From contig JAHQIY010000002.1 in assembly GCA_019054805.1 (NCBI GenBank), positions 1,488,001-1,552,000 on the forward strand: a DNA stretch of 64,000 nt, given 5' to 3'. Below, piece after piece: positions 53,001 to 64,000 of the stretch (positions within the stretch are counted from its first letter, which is position 1; the number at the start of each line of letters is the position of its first letter). The stretch is from Brachionus manjavacas. Its lineage: Eukaryota; Rotifera; Eurotatoria; Ploima; Brachionidae. The position numbers and the translations under genes were made by a program. The notes below the pieces were generated by a model, which saw only the letters and a program-made list of their open reading frames with translations, searched no databases and was not told the DNA's origin.

Positions 53001-55570
53001 GAAAATGCAAATATAGAATCCGTCATTTTTAAAACTGCTAATCCATTAACAACTAATAAATTCAGGAAAAGTGTTTGTATTGAAAAAAAAATATATTTTT
53101 GAAGATCTCATAAAGATTTTCTTCAGGAATAGCTTTAAAAACAGATGGTCCAAAAATGATTTCCTTAGATGTGAGTGCATTACAGTCATTATTGAGTCTA
53201 GTTTACTAAACTCGAACCAAATAATATACCATCATCAAAACAAAAATATGGTAGATGTTAGTTAAAGAACTAATACAAGCCGATCAATGTTTTAAGATAT
53301 TTTACTTTTAATGATTAACATAATAGAAAATAAAACACAAATATAATCATTTTGAAGAGGCAACGTTCTTATAACTACCATCCATAATCTGTATAAATCA
53401 ATTTAAAGATTTTCTGGAGAAGCTAGATTTTAGATAAAGAATAAATAAGAAATCATCATTTTGGATAACTTTGCTTGAAAATTACTGTAAAATTGGAAAT
53501 CACTAATAAAAAAATATTGAAAAAAATTTAAATCATATTTTTTAATTAATCATCATATCAAACAATTTAATATTTTAAAAAATTGGACAGCCTTCTCTTT
53601 TATAAGAATAAATTTAATTTAGTTGTTTTAAATAAAAACATTTTGAATAGAAAATTTATTAAAAAAATTACCCTTTTTTTAAAATTAATTTGTAAATATA
53701 AAAAAAAATTTTAATAAAATTTTTAATTATTATCTTAATTTGTAAAAATTTTAATCTGTGAAGGTACAGTTCAATGATTTTTTTTCGTAGAAAAGTTATT
53801 TCATAGAATTATTCATTGAATTTTTTAAGCGATAAAATATAGAAAAATAATTCATAAAAATGTATCATTTTTTCAAAAATAACAATCTTTCGTAATTTTT
53901 CATAGGCGATAAACTGAAAAAAATTTTTAAAATCTTCCTATAATTTACAAAAAACAAAAATTTTAATTGAAAAAAAATTATTTCTAGAGTCAAAAAAACG
54001 TAAATACCTTTAAAAAACAATTTTAATTTAATTTATCTTTTTAATCTTTATCACAGCTTGGAACATTATTTTTATTTAAAAAATTATATTGTATAAATTT
54101 TTTAAAAAATTGTTTTTGATGAGTTTTGTTTGATTTAATCCATTTTCTATGAATTAATTTCTCTATGAATTGATACATCACCTTTTAATCACAGGTCTTA
54201 TATAGCAATTGCAAAAATAAAAAATAATTTTTATCTAAAAAATTAATTTAAAGGTCAAATCATCTGGTAGCAGAAGGAATGATTCCAATTATTTTTCTAT
54301 TTCATTTATCTCTTTCAATGAAAATATTTTTTTAAGGATTGCTTCCATTTTTAATATTTATATATGATCTTTTAATTTAATTGTTTTTGAAAACTTAAAT
54401 TAATTAAATGTTTCCTAAAAAAATAGAAATATTCACCTGATTTAATAAGAAGTGATAGCATAAATTAATGATTTGGTATCAAAATTTTATTTTGACTTGA
54501 AACGATACTACAAATGGCTATGTATTAGAAAATTTGAATTACACCGTTCACAAAAAAAATCACTTTAGGTCCAAATGGCTTTCTTATTTGTTTGATATAG
54601 TTATAAAGCTGGACTTCTTTTGGTATAGTGATCGTTTAAAGTTGATATTAAATTAATTATTGAATATGCCATTTTCAGGAACGAATCTCTGGAAAAATCG
54701 ATATATACACATAATTTCCACGAAAGTGGAGAGAAACGTAAGATTGCATAATTTAGGTAAGCTTATGTAATATTAATTCCATTTTTTTCGAAAAAGGGTC
54801 TACAAAATTGGGTAAAATTTTTATATTTAATTTAGTAATCAAACACTTTAGTCTTTGAAACAATGGATGTAGAAGTTTACGGTAAAAAAAACTTTTTTGG
54901 AAGAAAAATTCTAATACTTACAGTTACTCTTAATTTTTTTATTTTTAATTAAAAAAATTTCTTACATCATCTGACTGTTTCTTAGATAACTTCAATAACT
55001 TCAATAAAAATACTTAGAATAGACATTGCTAATTTTGAAAATTTGATAATAAAACACAAAAAATTGGAAAAATAAAAAAAAATTTTTCTAAATCCCTAAA
55101 CAAGTTCTGTTAAATGTATCAGCTTATACATTCAATAAACCAACAAATTTCAGCCTTTGCGAAAAATTCTAAATCAAAATTATACTAAAATTAATTAGCG
55201 GCCCAGAAGATATAGTCAATAGGATATCTCTGTGTCAGATCGGAACTGATAAAATTTGCAGTAATAATTTTGGATATTCAGAAAAAAAATTATCAAGATA
55301 TTAACAAAGTCTCAAGTCAGTTTCAAGTTCAAGTCATTTACTTAAATTTTTGTGACAAAAACAAGTTTGGATATTTAAGTATGGCTAGAAATTTTTTCCG
55401 TAACTATAATTTCTTTTTTGTCACTAAAAAAATTTACTTTATAAAAATAAACGATTAAATTCATTTAATTACCTTTTTGACTATTTTTGAAGAATTATTT
55501 CCAAAATTAAAATATAATTCTTCTCATAATTCTAACATGCTTGATTTGGATAGTAAATCCGATAATAGTT
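50060..55570. other. Very long AT-rich spacer
   Basis: 5.5 kb with no supported gene. It contains one foldback element (51311-51410). Open frames at 53071-53265 and 55270-55458 lack ATG or family features. Confidence 0.5.
51311..51410. repeat. ~100-bp foldback element
   Basis: The left arm (GTACAATTGTCTTTTTGG, TTAATCCACGTAAATTTACG) pairs with the right arm (CATAGATTAACCACAAAGAC, AAATTTCGTAGTAC). The core word ACGTAAATTTACG also occurs in the foldback at 35177. Confidence 0.6.
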
Positions 55571-55625
55571 TTATTATTATTATTATTATTTTATTTCTAT
55601 GAACGCCTTGAAGGCGATGTAAAAA
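55571..55625 (-). repeat. Probable retroelement 3' end with hairpin and (ATA)n tail
   Basis: On the minus strand, ACATCGCCTTCAAGGCGTTC (a hairpin CGCCTT/AAGGCG at 55604-55616) is followed by ATAGAAATAAAATAATAATA and more units. No coding remnant is attached. Confidence 0.4.
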
Positions 55626-55935
55626 AAACAAAAAAATATTAAAATAATAAAATGTAATAAATAAGACAAAGATTAAGTGATTAAGATAATATTTTTATTG
55701 AAAGAATTGACACTCAAAACACTCAAGGAATTGCTAGATAAAAATAAAGGCCAAAAATAAAGAAAAAGGAGTATTTTGGAGTTTTTAAATCATTTTAAGA
55801 TATTAAATTTTTTTCAAACTAAAAGATACTTATTTTTCCTTAATAAAATTCTTTCATATTGAAAAAGTCTCTAATAAAGAAATGAGAAAATTTATACAAG
55901 TAAAGTTAAATTAGTCATAAAAAAAGTAAAGGTCT

Positions 55936-56327
55936 TTAGATATTTCCAAAATTCGCATTTTCTTTATGAGAGTCAAATTTGCTGTCAAAGCTTCTAGGAG
56001 CTTGACCATTTAGGTCTGCAGTAAATCTACTTTGGATTTTTGGAGAAATTCTAACATAAAAAATAAATCTAAATTAGACTTTCTACCAAAATTTTATTTT
56101 TTCTGTAATAAAAATGTCTGAAAGGTATTTGAAAGTTTAAAACATTTTTTAGGTTTTTAAATAAAAATACTTACAACGCAAGTATGACCCTCATTACAAG
56201 TCTGTACATCATTGTATTTCAGAGATCCGTCGGTGGAACCAATTGATGAATAGCATTTTAAACCAGCAGATGTGTGTATTATTGCTGTTAGTAAAAGACA
56301 AATAGAATAGTTTGAACAGTAAACCAT
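55936..56327 (-). CDS. Ly6/uPAR-like secreted or GPI-type protein, 3' structure unresolved
   Basis: Exon 1 (56327-56175) encodes a signal peptide (MVYCSNYSICLLLTAIIHTS) and LKCYSSIGSTDGS ending TCNEGHTCV at a strong GTAAGT donor. The LKCY start and paired cysteines are typical of Ly6/three-finger folds. A candidate last exon starts after TTATGTTAG at 56050. Its best open frame runs to TAA at 55936 (FTADLNGQAPRSFDSKF), but its phase does not fit exon 1 directly, and direct joining gives an early stop. A missing small exon or retention of a short alternative end would explain this. Exon 1 is well supported; the rest is tentative. Confidence 0.5.
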
Positions 56328-56882
56328 AGTTAAATTTCTGTCAATATATAGTAAAATAAAAAATAAAGATAAAAAGAAACGAGATTAATTTTTGTTTATA
56401 AATACAGTATTTTGGTGTTAACCAAACATACAAATATTAAAGTTTTTGATCAAAAGTTATTTAGCAATTTACGAATAAGAGACCAAATAGAAAATATCGT
56501 TGTAATTTTAATCCGAAAAATTTGGTATACAAATTTTTCGGTTATTTTATTTATGATCAAACCATTTCGAATGCATGATATTAAAGCAAAAGGCAAATTA
56601 ATTGGGAAAATAGATCTTGATTTTAGTGTCATCCTAGAGGATTATTTGGCTTCTTTATTTAGCTAAAACATTCGTACTAATCTCTTGGTTTGTACTAGTT
56701 AACCTAAAAAAATACAAAAATGATTCATTTAGTCAAGGATATTCAAATGGTCTTTAGTCAATTAATTAAATTTGTTTGATAGGGATTTAAATTTTTTAAA
56801 CCATTAATTAGTAATTCTTTTTTTCCAAACTTTAAAAATTTCTAAAAGCATTTTTAATAAAAACAAATTTTCAAAACTAAAT
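56328..56882. other. Spacer
   Basis: Between the Ly6-like start and the EF-Tu 3' end. The open frame at 56412-56666 has no ATG near its start and no family features. Confidence 0.45.
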
Positions 56883-58460
56883 TTATTTTTTATTTTTATA
56901 AACGACTTTTTTTATTGCTTGAACATTAAATCCACTTATTTTTTCATTCGAATTTGGCAAAATTTTGGTCACAACACCTGTGCACGAAGTCAAAGTCAAG
57001 GTTTCTCGAACTAATTTTCGAAACAAACAATTAAAAATCTAAAAAAAAATAAAATAATTTACTTGTGAATCTATCTCCCTCTAAAAAAGTCATTGGCGAT
57101 TTAAGTAGGATATTAATGGTAGCATGTTCACCTCCTAGAAGCATTCCTCTATCTTCAGGAATTTTTAAATTACAGTCGATTGAGCATGTTTTTGTCAAAA
57201 GCGGCTGAATATAGCCGCTTATTATGGGCTTTTTGCGCCCACCTTCGTCCTTTTTAAGAACATAAATTGAAGCTTCAATAAAGTTGCTCTGAACAGTTGT
57301 ATTGGGTTGAGCAGCCATCATTCCACGCTTGATCATGCCTGGTTTAATTCCTCTTGCTAAAATTCCGACATGTTCTCCAGCTGAGCATTCACTCACCGAA
57401 TTTTTGAACACATGAATTTCAGTCGCAGCTGTCTTAATTGTTTCACCAAAACCCACTATTTCCATAGGATCTCCTTTTTTTAGCTTACCTCTGGTAACAG
57501 TTCCGACTAAAACTTGGCCTCTACCCGGTACTGTTACAGCTTTTTCGATCGGAAATAAAAACGGTGATTTTATATCTCTTTCCGGTGACGGAACATAATT
57601 ATCTACTGTGTCCATCAGTTTAAGAATGCTTTCTTTTCCCAGTTTTTCATTTTTGTCTTCAAGGGCTGCCAATGCAGATCCGCAAATGATAGGTGTTTCT
57701 TCACTATCGTATCCATACGAACCTAAAAGCTCCCTTATTTCCATCTCCACTAAATCGACCATTTCATTGTCAGCCAAATCTGTCTTATTTATGTAAACAA
57801 CTATATGCTTGACTCCAATGGCTTTGGCCAAAGCCAAGTGCTCTTTGGTCTGAGGCATAACTCCCTTAATTATTTATTTAATCTTGAACAAAATTTATTT
57901 TATTTAAAAATACGTCAGTTGCTGCTATAACCAAAATAGCGGCGTCCATTTGAGAAGTTCCAGTAATCATGTTTTTGATAAAGTCAGCATGACCTGGACA
58001 ATCAACGTGAGCTAAATTATTTGAGTTTTTATTTAGAAAAAAAAGTATTTAAAAAATTTTTACCATAATTTCTTTTATCTGTTGAATAGCCTACATGCAT
58101 CAAATTAATGGTAATTCCACGTCTTTTTTCTTCCGGAGCCGAATCTATTTTATCATAGGAGACAAAATTGGCTAGTTTTTTTTCAGATAAAATTTTGGTT
58201 ATCGCTGCAGTAAGAGTTGTTTTGCCGTGATCAATGTGACCTTAGAAAAGCTAAAAATTTAAAATTGAAATTTTTTAAAAAATCTTCTCATTACCTATTG
58301 TTCCGATATTAATGTTCTCTTTGGAGCTCGAATTCAACACGGATAAAATTGAAAATTTTAAGAATTGCACATTATTTATTAAATTAATTTTTTTCTCAAT
58401 ATTTAGCAGACCAGAGGAACTTTTTAGATTGTTAAAAGCTAATCTTGTCAAAAAATTCAT
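56883..58460 (-). CDS. TUFM: Mitochondrial elongation factor Tu, last exon out of frame
   Basis: A GTPase delivering aminoacyl-tRNA to the mitochondrial ribosome. Exons: 58460-58295 (transit peptide, NIGTIG), 58240-58064 ([19 protein letters not shown]), 58011-57914 ([15 protein letters not shown]), 57864-57063 (NKTD, domain 2 [20 protein letters not shown], domain 3 GGRKKP) and 57011-56883 ([15 protein letters not shown] to TAA). The first four joins keep frame. Exon 4 ends in phase 1 (EGDRFT + A), while the family-like reading [10 protein letters not shown] in exon 5 needs phase 0. The frame is off by one base, near a CCC run at 57000-57002. This is a real frameshift, an assembly error or an unseen splice choice. 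The start has TTTTTTTTAG 5 nt upstream. Confidence 0.9.
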
Positions 58461-58820
58461 TTTATCTAAAAAAAAAGTGAAAAATGTTTAAAATTCTAGA
58501 TTTATTTTCAATTATAGAAATTAAATGAAAATGAAAATTTGTCCAATTCGATCAAACAAAGAGACATCAAGAATAGACTTGCTAAAGCAAAGAGCTACAG
58601 CAAAGAAACAGATTAACTGTACAACACAATAGAACGGAAGCGAATGTTGGGAAATGTGAAATTGGCAGAAAAAATCTTATTCTCTACAAGGAGTGAAAAA
58701 GGAAATAAAAATTTTGCCCAAATGGTATTTTATGACCATTGAAATTTGATTATTATTTAAAATTTACAAATTTATTTTAATTATTTAGCCTGAGTTATCC
58801 AATTTTCAATATAAAAATTC
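58461..58820. other. Short spacer
   Basis: 360 bp between RAD51D-like and EF-Tu genes on the same strand. 58540-58700 is less A/T-rich, but no exon was found. Confidence 0.45.
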
Positions 58821-59786
58821 TTAAATAAATCCGGTTTTATCTATTTTGAAAAAGACAAAATCCTGCATTCTGTCATTTAAATAAGGTCTTGTACATTTAA
58901 TTAATTCAAATTTTCGACCATTTTCTCTCTGATTTATTTCATTGAGATCATTTTTTAGACACACTATTAAACTTGGAACATTAGACCAAAGTGGATTATT
59001 AGTTAAATTAAATGAATTGCTTGAATTTGATACAACTACAATCATCATTTTGTGGCTATTGCACAAATTTTTCAATTGAGTGGACACATAACTAAGATAG
59101 TAATTTATTTCGGTGAAACTGTTCTGCCTAAAAATGCTGAACAATGGTGTCAAGCTGTCTACGATAAGCAAATTAGGAGCATCTATTGACTCGGGTGTTT
59201 TCGAAGCCGGTTTAGCTAATTTAGACAAAATTTCAATTAAATTAAAAACATTTGAACAATCTATTTTTTTAATCAATTTTTGAATGTTTGATTTGTGTTC
59301 TTGATTTGTGATTATTTTGGAAAATTTTTGTTCTATCAATTGTGTAATTCGATGGTGGCAAAAATTTTTGTTCGAGTCTAAATACAAACAAGTGTAATTT
59401 TGATGCTTTGCGACCATGTTTGAAATTAGCTGAAAACATAACTGGCTTTTTCCAGTTGAACTCAAACCGGTTATTTCGGATATTTCCCCAGAATAGAATC
59501 CATTCGATATCAAATTATCGATTTGACCAGAACCTGTTTCAATAATGAACAAATTTTTAACATATTTATCTAAAATAATGTTGGCTGGTTCTGGAAAAGG
59601 CGAATATTCTCCGATTATTTGTTTCTTTATTATTTTTAGTTGTTTAAACGGAATTCCAGTTTGACGGCTCAGTGAGTCTAAGTCGGAATGAGTAATAAAT
59701 TGCTCGGTGGTTTGGATATTAGCTAGATTTAATTTGATTATATCTGGTGGAGTTAGAAGAGAGCAATTGACACTTTTTAATTTCAT
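58821..59786 (-). CDS. RAD51D: RAD51D-like recombinase paralogue
   Basis: RAD51D belongs to the BCDX2 complex, which assists RAD51 in homologous recombination repair. A single exon, 321 residues (human 328). The N-terminal helical domain (DSLSRQTGIPFKQLKIIKKQ) leads to ETGSGQIDNLISNGFYSGE. The Walker A box GLSSTGKS at 107-114 keeps the GK[ST] core. Walker B is NLLIVDSL at about 205-212. The ISNGFYSGEISEITG wording fits RAD51D better than RAD51B/C or XRCC2/3, but a tree would be needed. The first-position G of the usual GxxGxGKT is kept, though the third glycine is S/T (SSTGKS). No upstream acceptor is obvious. Confidence 0.8.
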   Translation of the reverse strand: MKLKSVNCSLLTPPDIIKLNLANIQTTEQFITHSDLDSLSRQTGIPFKQLKIIKKQIIGEYSPFPEPANIILDKYVKNLFIIETGSGQIDNLISNGFYSGEISEITGLSSTGKSQLCFQLISNMVAKHQNYTCLYLDSNKNFCHHRITQLIEQKFSKIITNQEHKSNIQKLIKKIDCSNVFNLIEILSKLAKPASKTPESIDAPNLLIVDSLTPLFSIFRQNSFTEINYYLSYVSTQLKNLCNSHKMMIVVVSNSSNSFNLTNNPLWSNVPSLIVCLKNDLNEINQRENGRKFELIKCTRPYLNDRMQDFVFFKIDKTGFI

Positions 59787-60671
59787 TACTTAAACTTAAG
59801 TCACTTTTGTTGCTGTAATATTAACACAGATTTAAAATTCAAATAATTTTGAATGAATGCAAGGAATTTGAAAAAATTATAAAATTTTTAGATATTGCTT
59901 GAAAAATTATTCTAACAAAGTTTCAGATATTTTCTTTTAAAAATATTACATTGCAATGAACTGATCAGTGGTTTTAGGATTTTTTTTTAGATTTTTAGAT
60001 TTTTTTATTAAAAATTTCTTTTCAAAAATAAAAAAAAAAGTTGTGAATGTCAATTTTAATTTTCAAATCAGATCTATTTTTTGGGAATTAAAAGAAAGCT
60101 TTTTATTCTAATATTCTACTTCACTTTAGCATGAAGCCTTTTTTAATCAACTTAATTTCAAAATTTTAGAACTTATGAAATTACAGATTTTGATTTAATT
60201 CTGTAAAAACCAAACTTAAAATTAAATTTTTTTTAGAAAATTAACTAACGAAAAATTTCTTGTTAAATTTTGATTATTTTTATTTAGTCTTTTAGTTAAA
60301 TGAACAAAATAGAAATTTTTTTTAAAAAGTCTTATTTTTGTTCTAAATTCTTACTGGTACCAGTATTGACATAACGGGATAGACACATTTTCTTTAAAAA
60401 TTTAAAAAAATCAAATTTTAGATGAAGTGATAAAATTTTCTCTTTCTTTCAATTTTTAAATTTTTAAATTCTATTAATTCATTTTGATTATCCATTTATA
60501 AGATTTATAATTCATTCTTCATAAATATTATTCTGTGATTATATGCAATTTGTGAAGAGAAAATTTAATTTAGAAACAGCTAAATATCAGCTTTTTCTAT
60601 CTGTAATCTTAACTCTTATTTGACCTAAAATTAAACTGTATTTCTTCTGTCAGTATTTTACTTTGTGTTAT
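59787..60671. other. AT-rich spacer
   Basis: Nothing recognised. Confidence 0.5.
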
Positions 60672-60757
60672 GCGCAAGGAGCTACCATAGGTGAACTCTT
60701 AGTAGGCCACCTCCGCAAGCTAGTTTTGCTGTAGCTTATATATTATTATTATCATTA
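60672..60757 (+). repeat. Folded retroelement 3' end (family R), copy 2
   Basis: GCGCAAGGAGCTACCATAGG, a hairpin AGGTG/CACCT, GCAAG..TTTTGC and closing GTAGCT, then a (ATT)n tail at 60738-60757. Same layout and about 70% of bases as the minus-strand copy at 35676-35752. Confidence 0.65.
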
Positions 60758-62190
60758 TTTCAAAATAAAAATCTTCAAACCTTTTAAAAAAACTAATTCT
60801 CAAAAAGCAAAACTCAAAACTCAAAACTCTAAACTTACTAATTAATATGCATTTTTCTACTAAAAAATTAAGTATTTTTTTATATTTTCCTTAAAAATTA
60901 AAAAAAAAAAATTTAAATGGCAAAATAGAAACTAAATTATCTATTATTTTTTAAAATCACTTACAATTTTTTTTTATTAATATAATATATATATAAATTA
61001 CTTTCAAAAATTTATCATGGTTGTATTTGACAAATAATCAAAACCCGTTCGCAATGTTAAAAGATATGTATACGAGAATGGGCGGTGCTTCAAATTTAAT
61101 TAAAAAAAGTATTGAAAAAGACTTAACAACAATCTTATTCTTACTATTTAAAATAGAGTGGCGCCTTTATTTCAATTGAATAAAGCGCTAATTTTTTTTT
61201 GAGATATTTTCAATAGGATCAGACTTTGAATTTATTTCTAAATTTGAATACTGAAATGAAAGAATATTAAATTTTTTTTGATAATGTTAAAAAATTTTAT
61301 GACCAAAAGAATGAATTAATAGAATTTTTAGTTAATTTAAAGAAATCTTTGATTAGGAAAAAAAAAAATTATTAGATTATTCTCGTTTCTATTTTAAGTT
61401 CTTAAATAAAATTGTCCAAAATTTTAAATGGTTTAATAACTATAATTAATATAATCAACTATTAGAAGAATTCAATTCAAGGCCAATTAATGTGTGTCAT
61501 TCCTTAGTCTATAGACCCATTACGGGAACAAAAACGACAAATTTTATATGTTGATTTTACGATAGCAAAAAAACATACAAAGGAAAGAATAATACTTATA
61601 TACTTTTGTACTCTCTGTACTCTCTGTACTAGCTGTTAATTAAAAAATTTATAAAAAAAATCAACGCTTATCTTAAATCAAGGTAAACAAACAAAGCAGG
61701 GGAGATGCGGACTTGCTACGAAGTTAAATAAAAATTTAAAATACCAAAATTTTTTATTTTTTCTAGTTGGTGAAAGAAATGGAAAAATTCATTTCTTTTA
61801 TTAAAATTAAACTTTGTTTTAAAGAATCACAATGCATGATTTAAAAAAAACCCATCAAATATCAACAAGATATTTATTCTTTACATTTAATTTAAAAAAT
61901 TTTTGTCTTCTTAGTAGATTTATTTAAAATGGATCAATATTTAAAATAATTAAGAAGAAATTTCTTTTTAGTAATTTTTTTAAGATCAATTCCTTTAATT
62001 CTCAGATTGAATCCGAGACATATGTATCCTACTTTTTTCAAAAAATTATCTGAACAGTTTCGTAAATGGTTTCAATTAAGGTGAATAAATAAGTGGTGAA
62101 CATTTTTTTTAAACAAAAATTAAGTAAAAAAAAATAGTCCATAAAAATCAATAAAAATACCATTAGAGTTAAACTGATTAACAATTTGGA
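60758..62190. other. AT-rich spacer
   Basis: A short CTCTCTGTA tandem (about 61610-61630) and two GC-richer patches (61040-61090, 61690-61720), none identifiable. Confidence 0.45.
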
Positions 62191-63192
62191 TTATGCTTGG
62201 TCTATTTTTGGTTTTACCAAAGAATCTCTATTTGCTGCTAGTAGAGTTTGAGACTCAATGATCTTGGTTGTTTTTGTTTTACATTTATTTTGACAAATTT
62301 CCAAAGTTTCAAAATTGTTGGCGTTTCCATTACAACCAGAGTATGTAAATATCAAACACCGCTCACTTAATGTATCGTAATAGTATCTTTCAACAGAACT
62401 AGTGCAATTTCCTTCAAATTTCGGAAGTTTGCAAATATCCGCGTCTACGACCGGTAATGCAATTTCTCGATTTACTTTATTTTCTAGTAATTTTTGACTA
62501 TCATCTATTTCCATATTAGCATTGTCTGGGTTTATCAATGCTAAAAATTTTTGAGAATCTGCCTCCGAAAATTGTGATTTGACTAATTTTCGGAGATCAT
62601 CTTTATATTTTTCCAGCATTGAGCTACAATTCGTAGACTTTTGAGACATTAATTTACTGATTAAAAAAAAATTTAAAATTAAAATAACAAAAAAAATAGA
62701 GAATCAAATTTTACTTCAATTCTTCCTGATATCGAGTTTGTTCATTGTTTTTTATCAATTCAATTTCTTTATTTTTTTCCAATTTACATAAGTTCTAGTA
62801 AAAAAAAATTATTTATTTTCTTTTTTATTTAATTTTAGTACCAGTGATTCCTTTGCGTCATTCAGTTCCAAAGTTAACTTATCATTTTCGGTACTTTTTG
62901 CCTTGAGCTTTGAATTTAGATCATCGATATCGGAGTCTTTCTGCTGGGCTATTTGTTTATCAGCTTCAATTCTTTGCTCAAAATATTTAATTCGGTCTGA
63001 ATTGATGCCAATTTGTTTTTCATCAAAGGCCTTTTTATCCATCATGTCATTAAGCTTTTCGTCTTTGGCAATGAGAGATTCTCTGAGTGAAATGTTTCGC
63101 TGCGAAAGACCCCAATTATTATAGCACAAAATCAAAATTATCAGGATCATAGCCACCAAGAGGATGGTTGGAGTTCGCCCGTTTCGAATCAT
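62191..63192 (-). CDS. GOLM-like type II membrane coiled-coil protein with C-terminal Kunitz domain
   Basis: Three exons: 63192-62842, 62794-62715 and 62656-62191, with introns of 47 and 58 bp at phases 0 and 2, giving 298 residues. A short cytosolic N-terminus with arginine (MIRNGR) precedes a TM segment at about 9-25 (ILLVAMILIILILCYNNWG) and a long charged coiled coil, as in Golgi membrane protein GOLM1/GOLM2. Residues 219-269 form a complete Kunitz/BPTI module with cysteines at 219, 228, 244, 252, 265 and 269, spaced 8-15-7-12-3 as in BPTI. The P1 residue after the second cysteine is Thr, not Lys/Arg, so trypsin inhibition is unlikely. The module would face the Golgi lumen or be shed. AATTAG lies 2 nt before the ATG. 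Confidence 0.8.
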
Positions 63193-64000
63193 GACTAATT
63201 TACCTTAGCGCCTCAAATAATTGATCTAAATTAAGAGTTTTTGTTGATGAGTTTATTTTTTCTTTAAATATTTTAGCATAAACTCTGAAGATTTTATATT
63301 TCAAAAATTTTGAAAAAACGACTGTAAAATTGTCTCCAGACAAAACAAAAAAAAAGTTTTTTTTGAATATTGCATTTGACAAATAGCTTAAGTCTGTAAT
63401 TTATTAAGAGAAAATTAATTCCATAAATTATAAGCATTTGGAGAATATTTATCTGTGATTTAAATGGTAATTTTATTTATACTGGTTTAAGTTAAATTTA
63501 GATATTCAATTTTTTAGTTTTAGCATTTTTAAAATGAATTTTAGTCAACAGAATTTTAGTTTTTTTGTTGACTAATATATAGTTCATATTTAACACAAAA
63601 TAAGTTTTTCAATTGTTCTGAAAAACTAAAATTAAATGTATAAATAAAAAATAAAATTATGAAAAAAAATTTATTTTCAAACATTAATAAAAAACGACGT
63701 AAAATGAGATAAATCAGCTTCGCTTGAGTTACCAAGAATTATTCGAATCGTGTCCATTCAAATCTTTGAGCAAATCAAATTTACTTTTAAACACAAATTT
63801 TTTTCTTAATATAATAGATTGAACGTAATTATTTAAAGTAACTCGGATGTTTAGAAAAAAGCATTAAGTTTTTTTCATTCTTTCTTATCATTATTTACGA
63901 AACGTTCCGTAAATTTACAAAATGTTCAAAATTTACTATTACATGAATGAATTCTTAAAATAAAAAAGAAGATATAGAAAGATAAAAATGCATAATGATT
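63193..64000. other. AT-rich spacer to the window edge
   Basis: Upstream flank of the GOLM/Kunitz gene. No further gene. A small palindrome-like ACGAAACGTTCCGT at about 63897. Confidence 0.5.

Noticed and set aside
53071..53265. Plus-strand frame with DFLRCECITVIIES, superficially like the EGF-like middle exon
   Set aside because: No NGG exon upstream and the spacing does not match the 47-nt exon. There is no ATG start. Probably chance.
56412..56666. 84-codon plus-strand frame beside the Ly6-like exon
   Set aside because: No ATG near its beginning. A handful of frames this long are expected at random in 64 kb of DNA at this composition.
58590..58610. GAGCTACAGCAAAG, matching the family R end at 35690
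   Set aside because: Only about 13 bases match and neither hairpins nor tail follow.
63200..63382. 60-codon minus-strand frame just upstream of the GOLM/Kunitz gene
   Set aside because: Ends a few bases before that gene's start and has no family features. More likely 5' flank.

Overview
The window is nuclear DNA of an invertebrate animal: about three quarters A+T by eye, spliceosomal introns mostly 45-160 bp long, animal-type genes (SERCA pump, mucin-type GalNAc transferase, Golgi GOLM-like protein, dual-specificity phosphatases), a nuclear-encoded mitochondrial EF-Tu, and non-LTR retrotransposon debris. A monogonont rotifer such as Brachionus fits the base composition and the small introns. 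That assignment is an inference and no sequence comparison was run.

Layout. 1-792 holds the start of a SEH1 nucleoporin gene. 1350-3697 is a decayed LINE. 4500-6378 is bounded by two inverted arms of about 410 bp around a broken Gag-like reading frame. The right arm supplies the last codons of a small secreted EGF-like gene (6348-7192). A paralogue of that gene lies at 8802-9313, beyond CIAO2B. 11299-17154 is a tight same-strand cluster: ANKRD13-like, IMPA1, ANKMY2. 18975-19830 is another LINE fragment. 21009-24772 holds CMC1 and two related dual-specificity phosphatases with a MITE between them. 28408-31397 is a nine-exon GalNAc transferase. 34390-36945 is a nest of retroelement ends and a foldback element beside a second copy of the first LINE family. 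38194-42884 is SERCA. 43151-45629, upstream of SERCA, is rich in repeats. Two identical tRNA-Val(UAC) genes stand back to back at 48550 and 49977. After a long empty stretch come a Ly6-like first exon, mitochondrial EF-Tu, a RAD51D-like gene and a GOLM/Kunitz fusion gene.

Exon structures were rebuilt by hand from GT-AG (once GC-AG) sites, codon phase and family similarity. Several genes consist of exons too short to show as open frames, notably both EGF-like genes, the Ly6-like exon and most GalNAc transferase and SERCA exons.

The strongest points for a second look are these. SERCA has a pair of 86-nt exons encoding alternative versions of transmembrane helix M7, and their phases make them strictly mutually exclusive. 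Two EGF-like secreted genes share exon sizes, phases and the same missing cysteine. A GOLM-like coiled coil is fused to a Kunitz domain. Many start codons have a splice acceptor just upstream, which together with tight gene spacing hints at spliced-leader trans-splicing. Several retroelement families end in folded RNA-like 3' ends with trinucleotide tails, one of them with a perfect 22-bp target duplication. The genes do not form one pathway. They are ordinary housekeeping and secretory genes packed between mobile elements.
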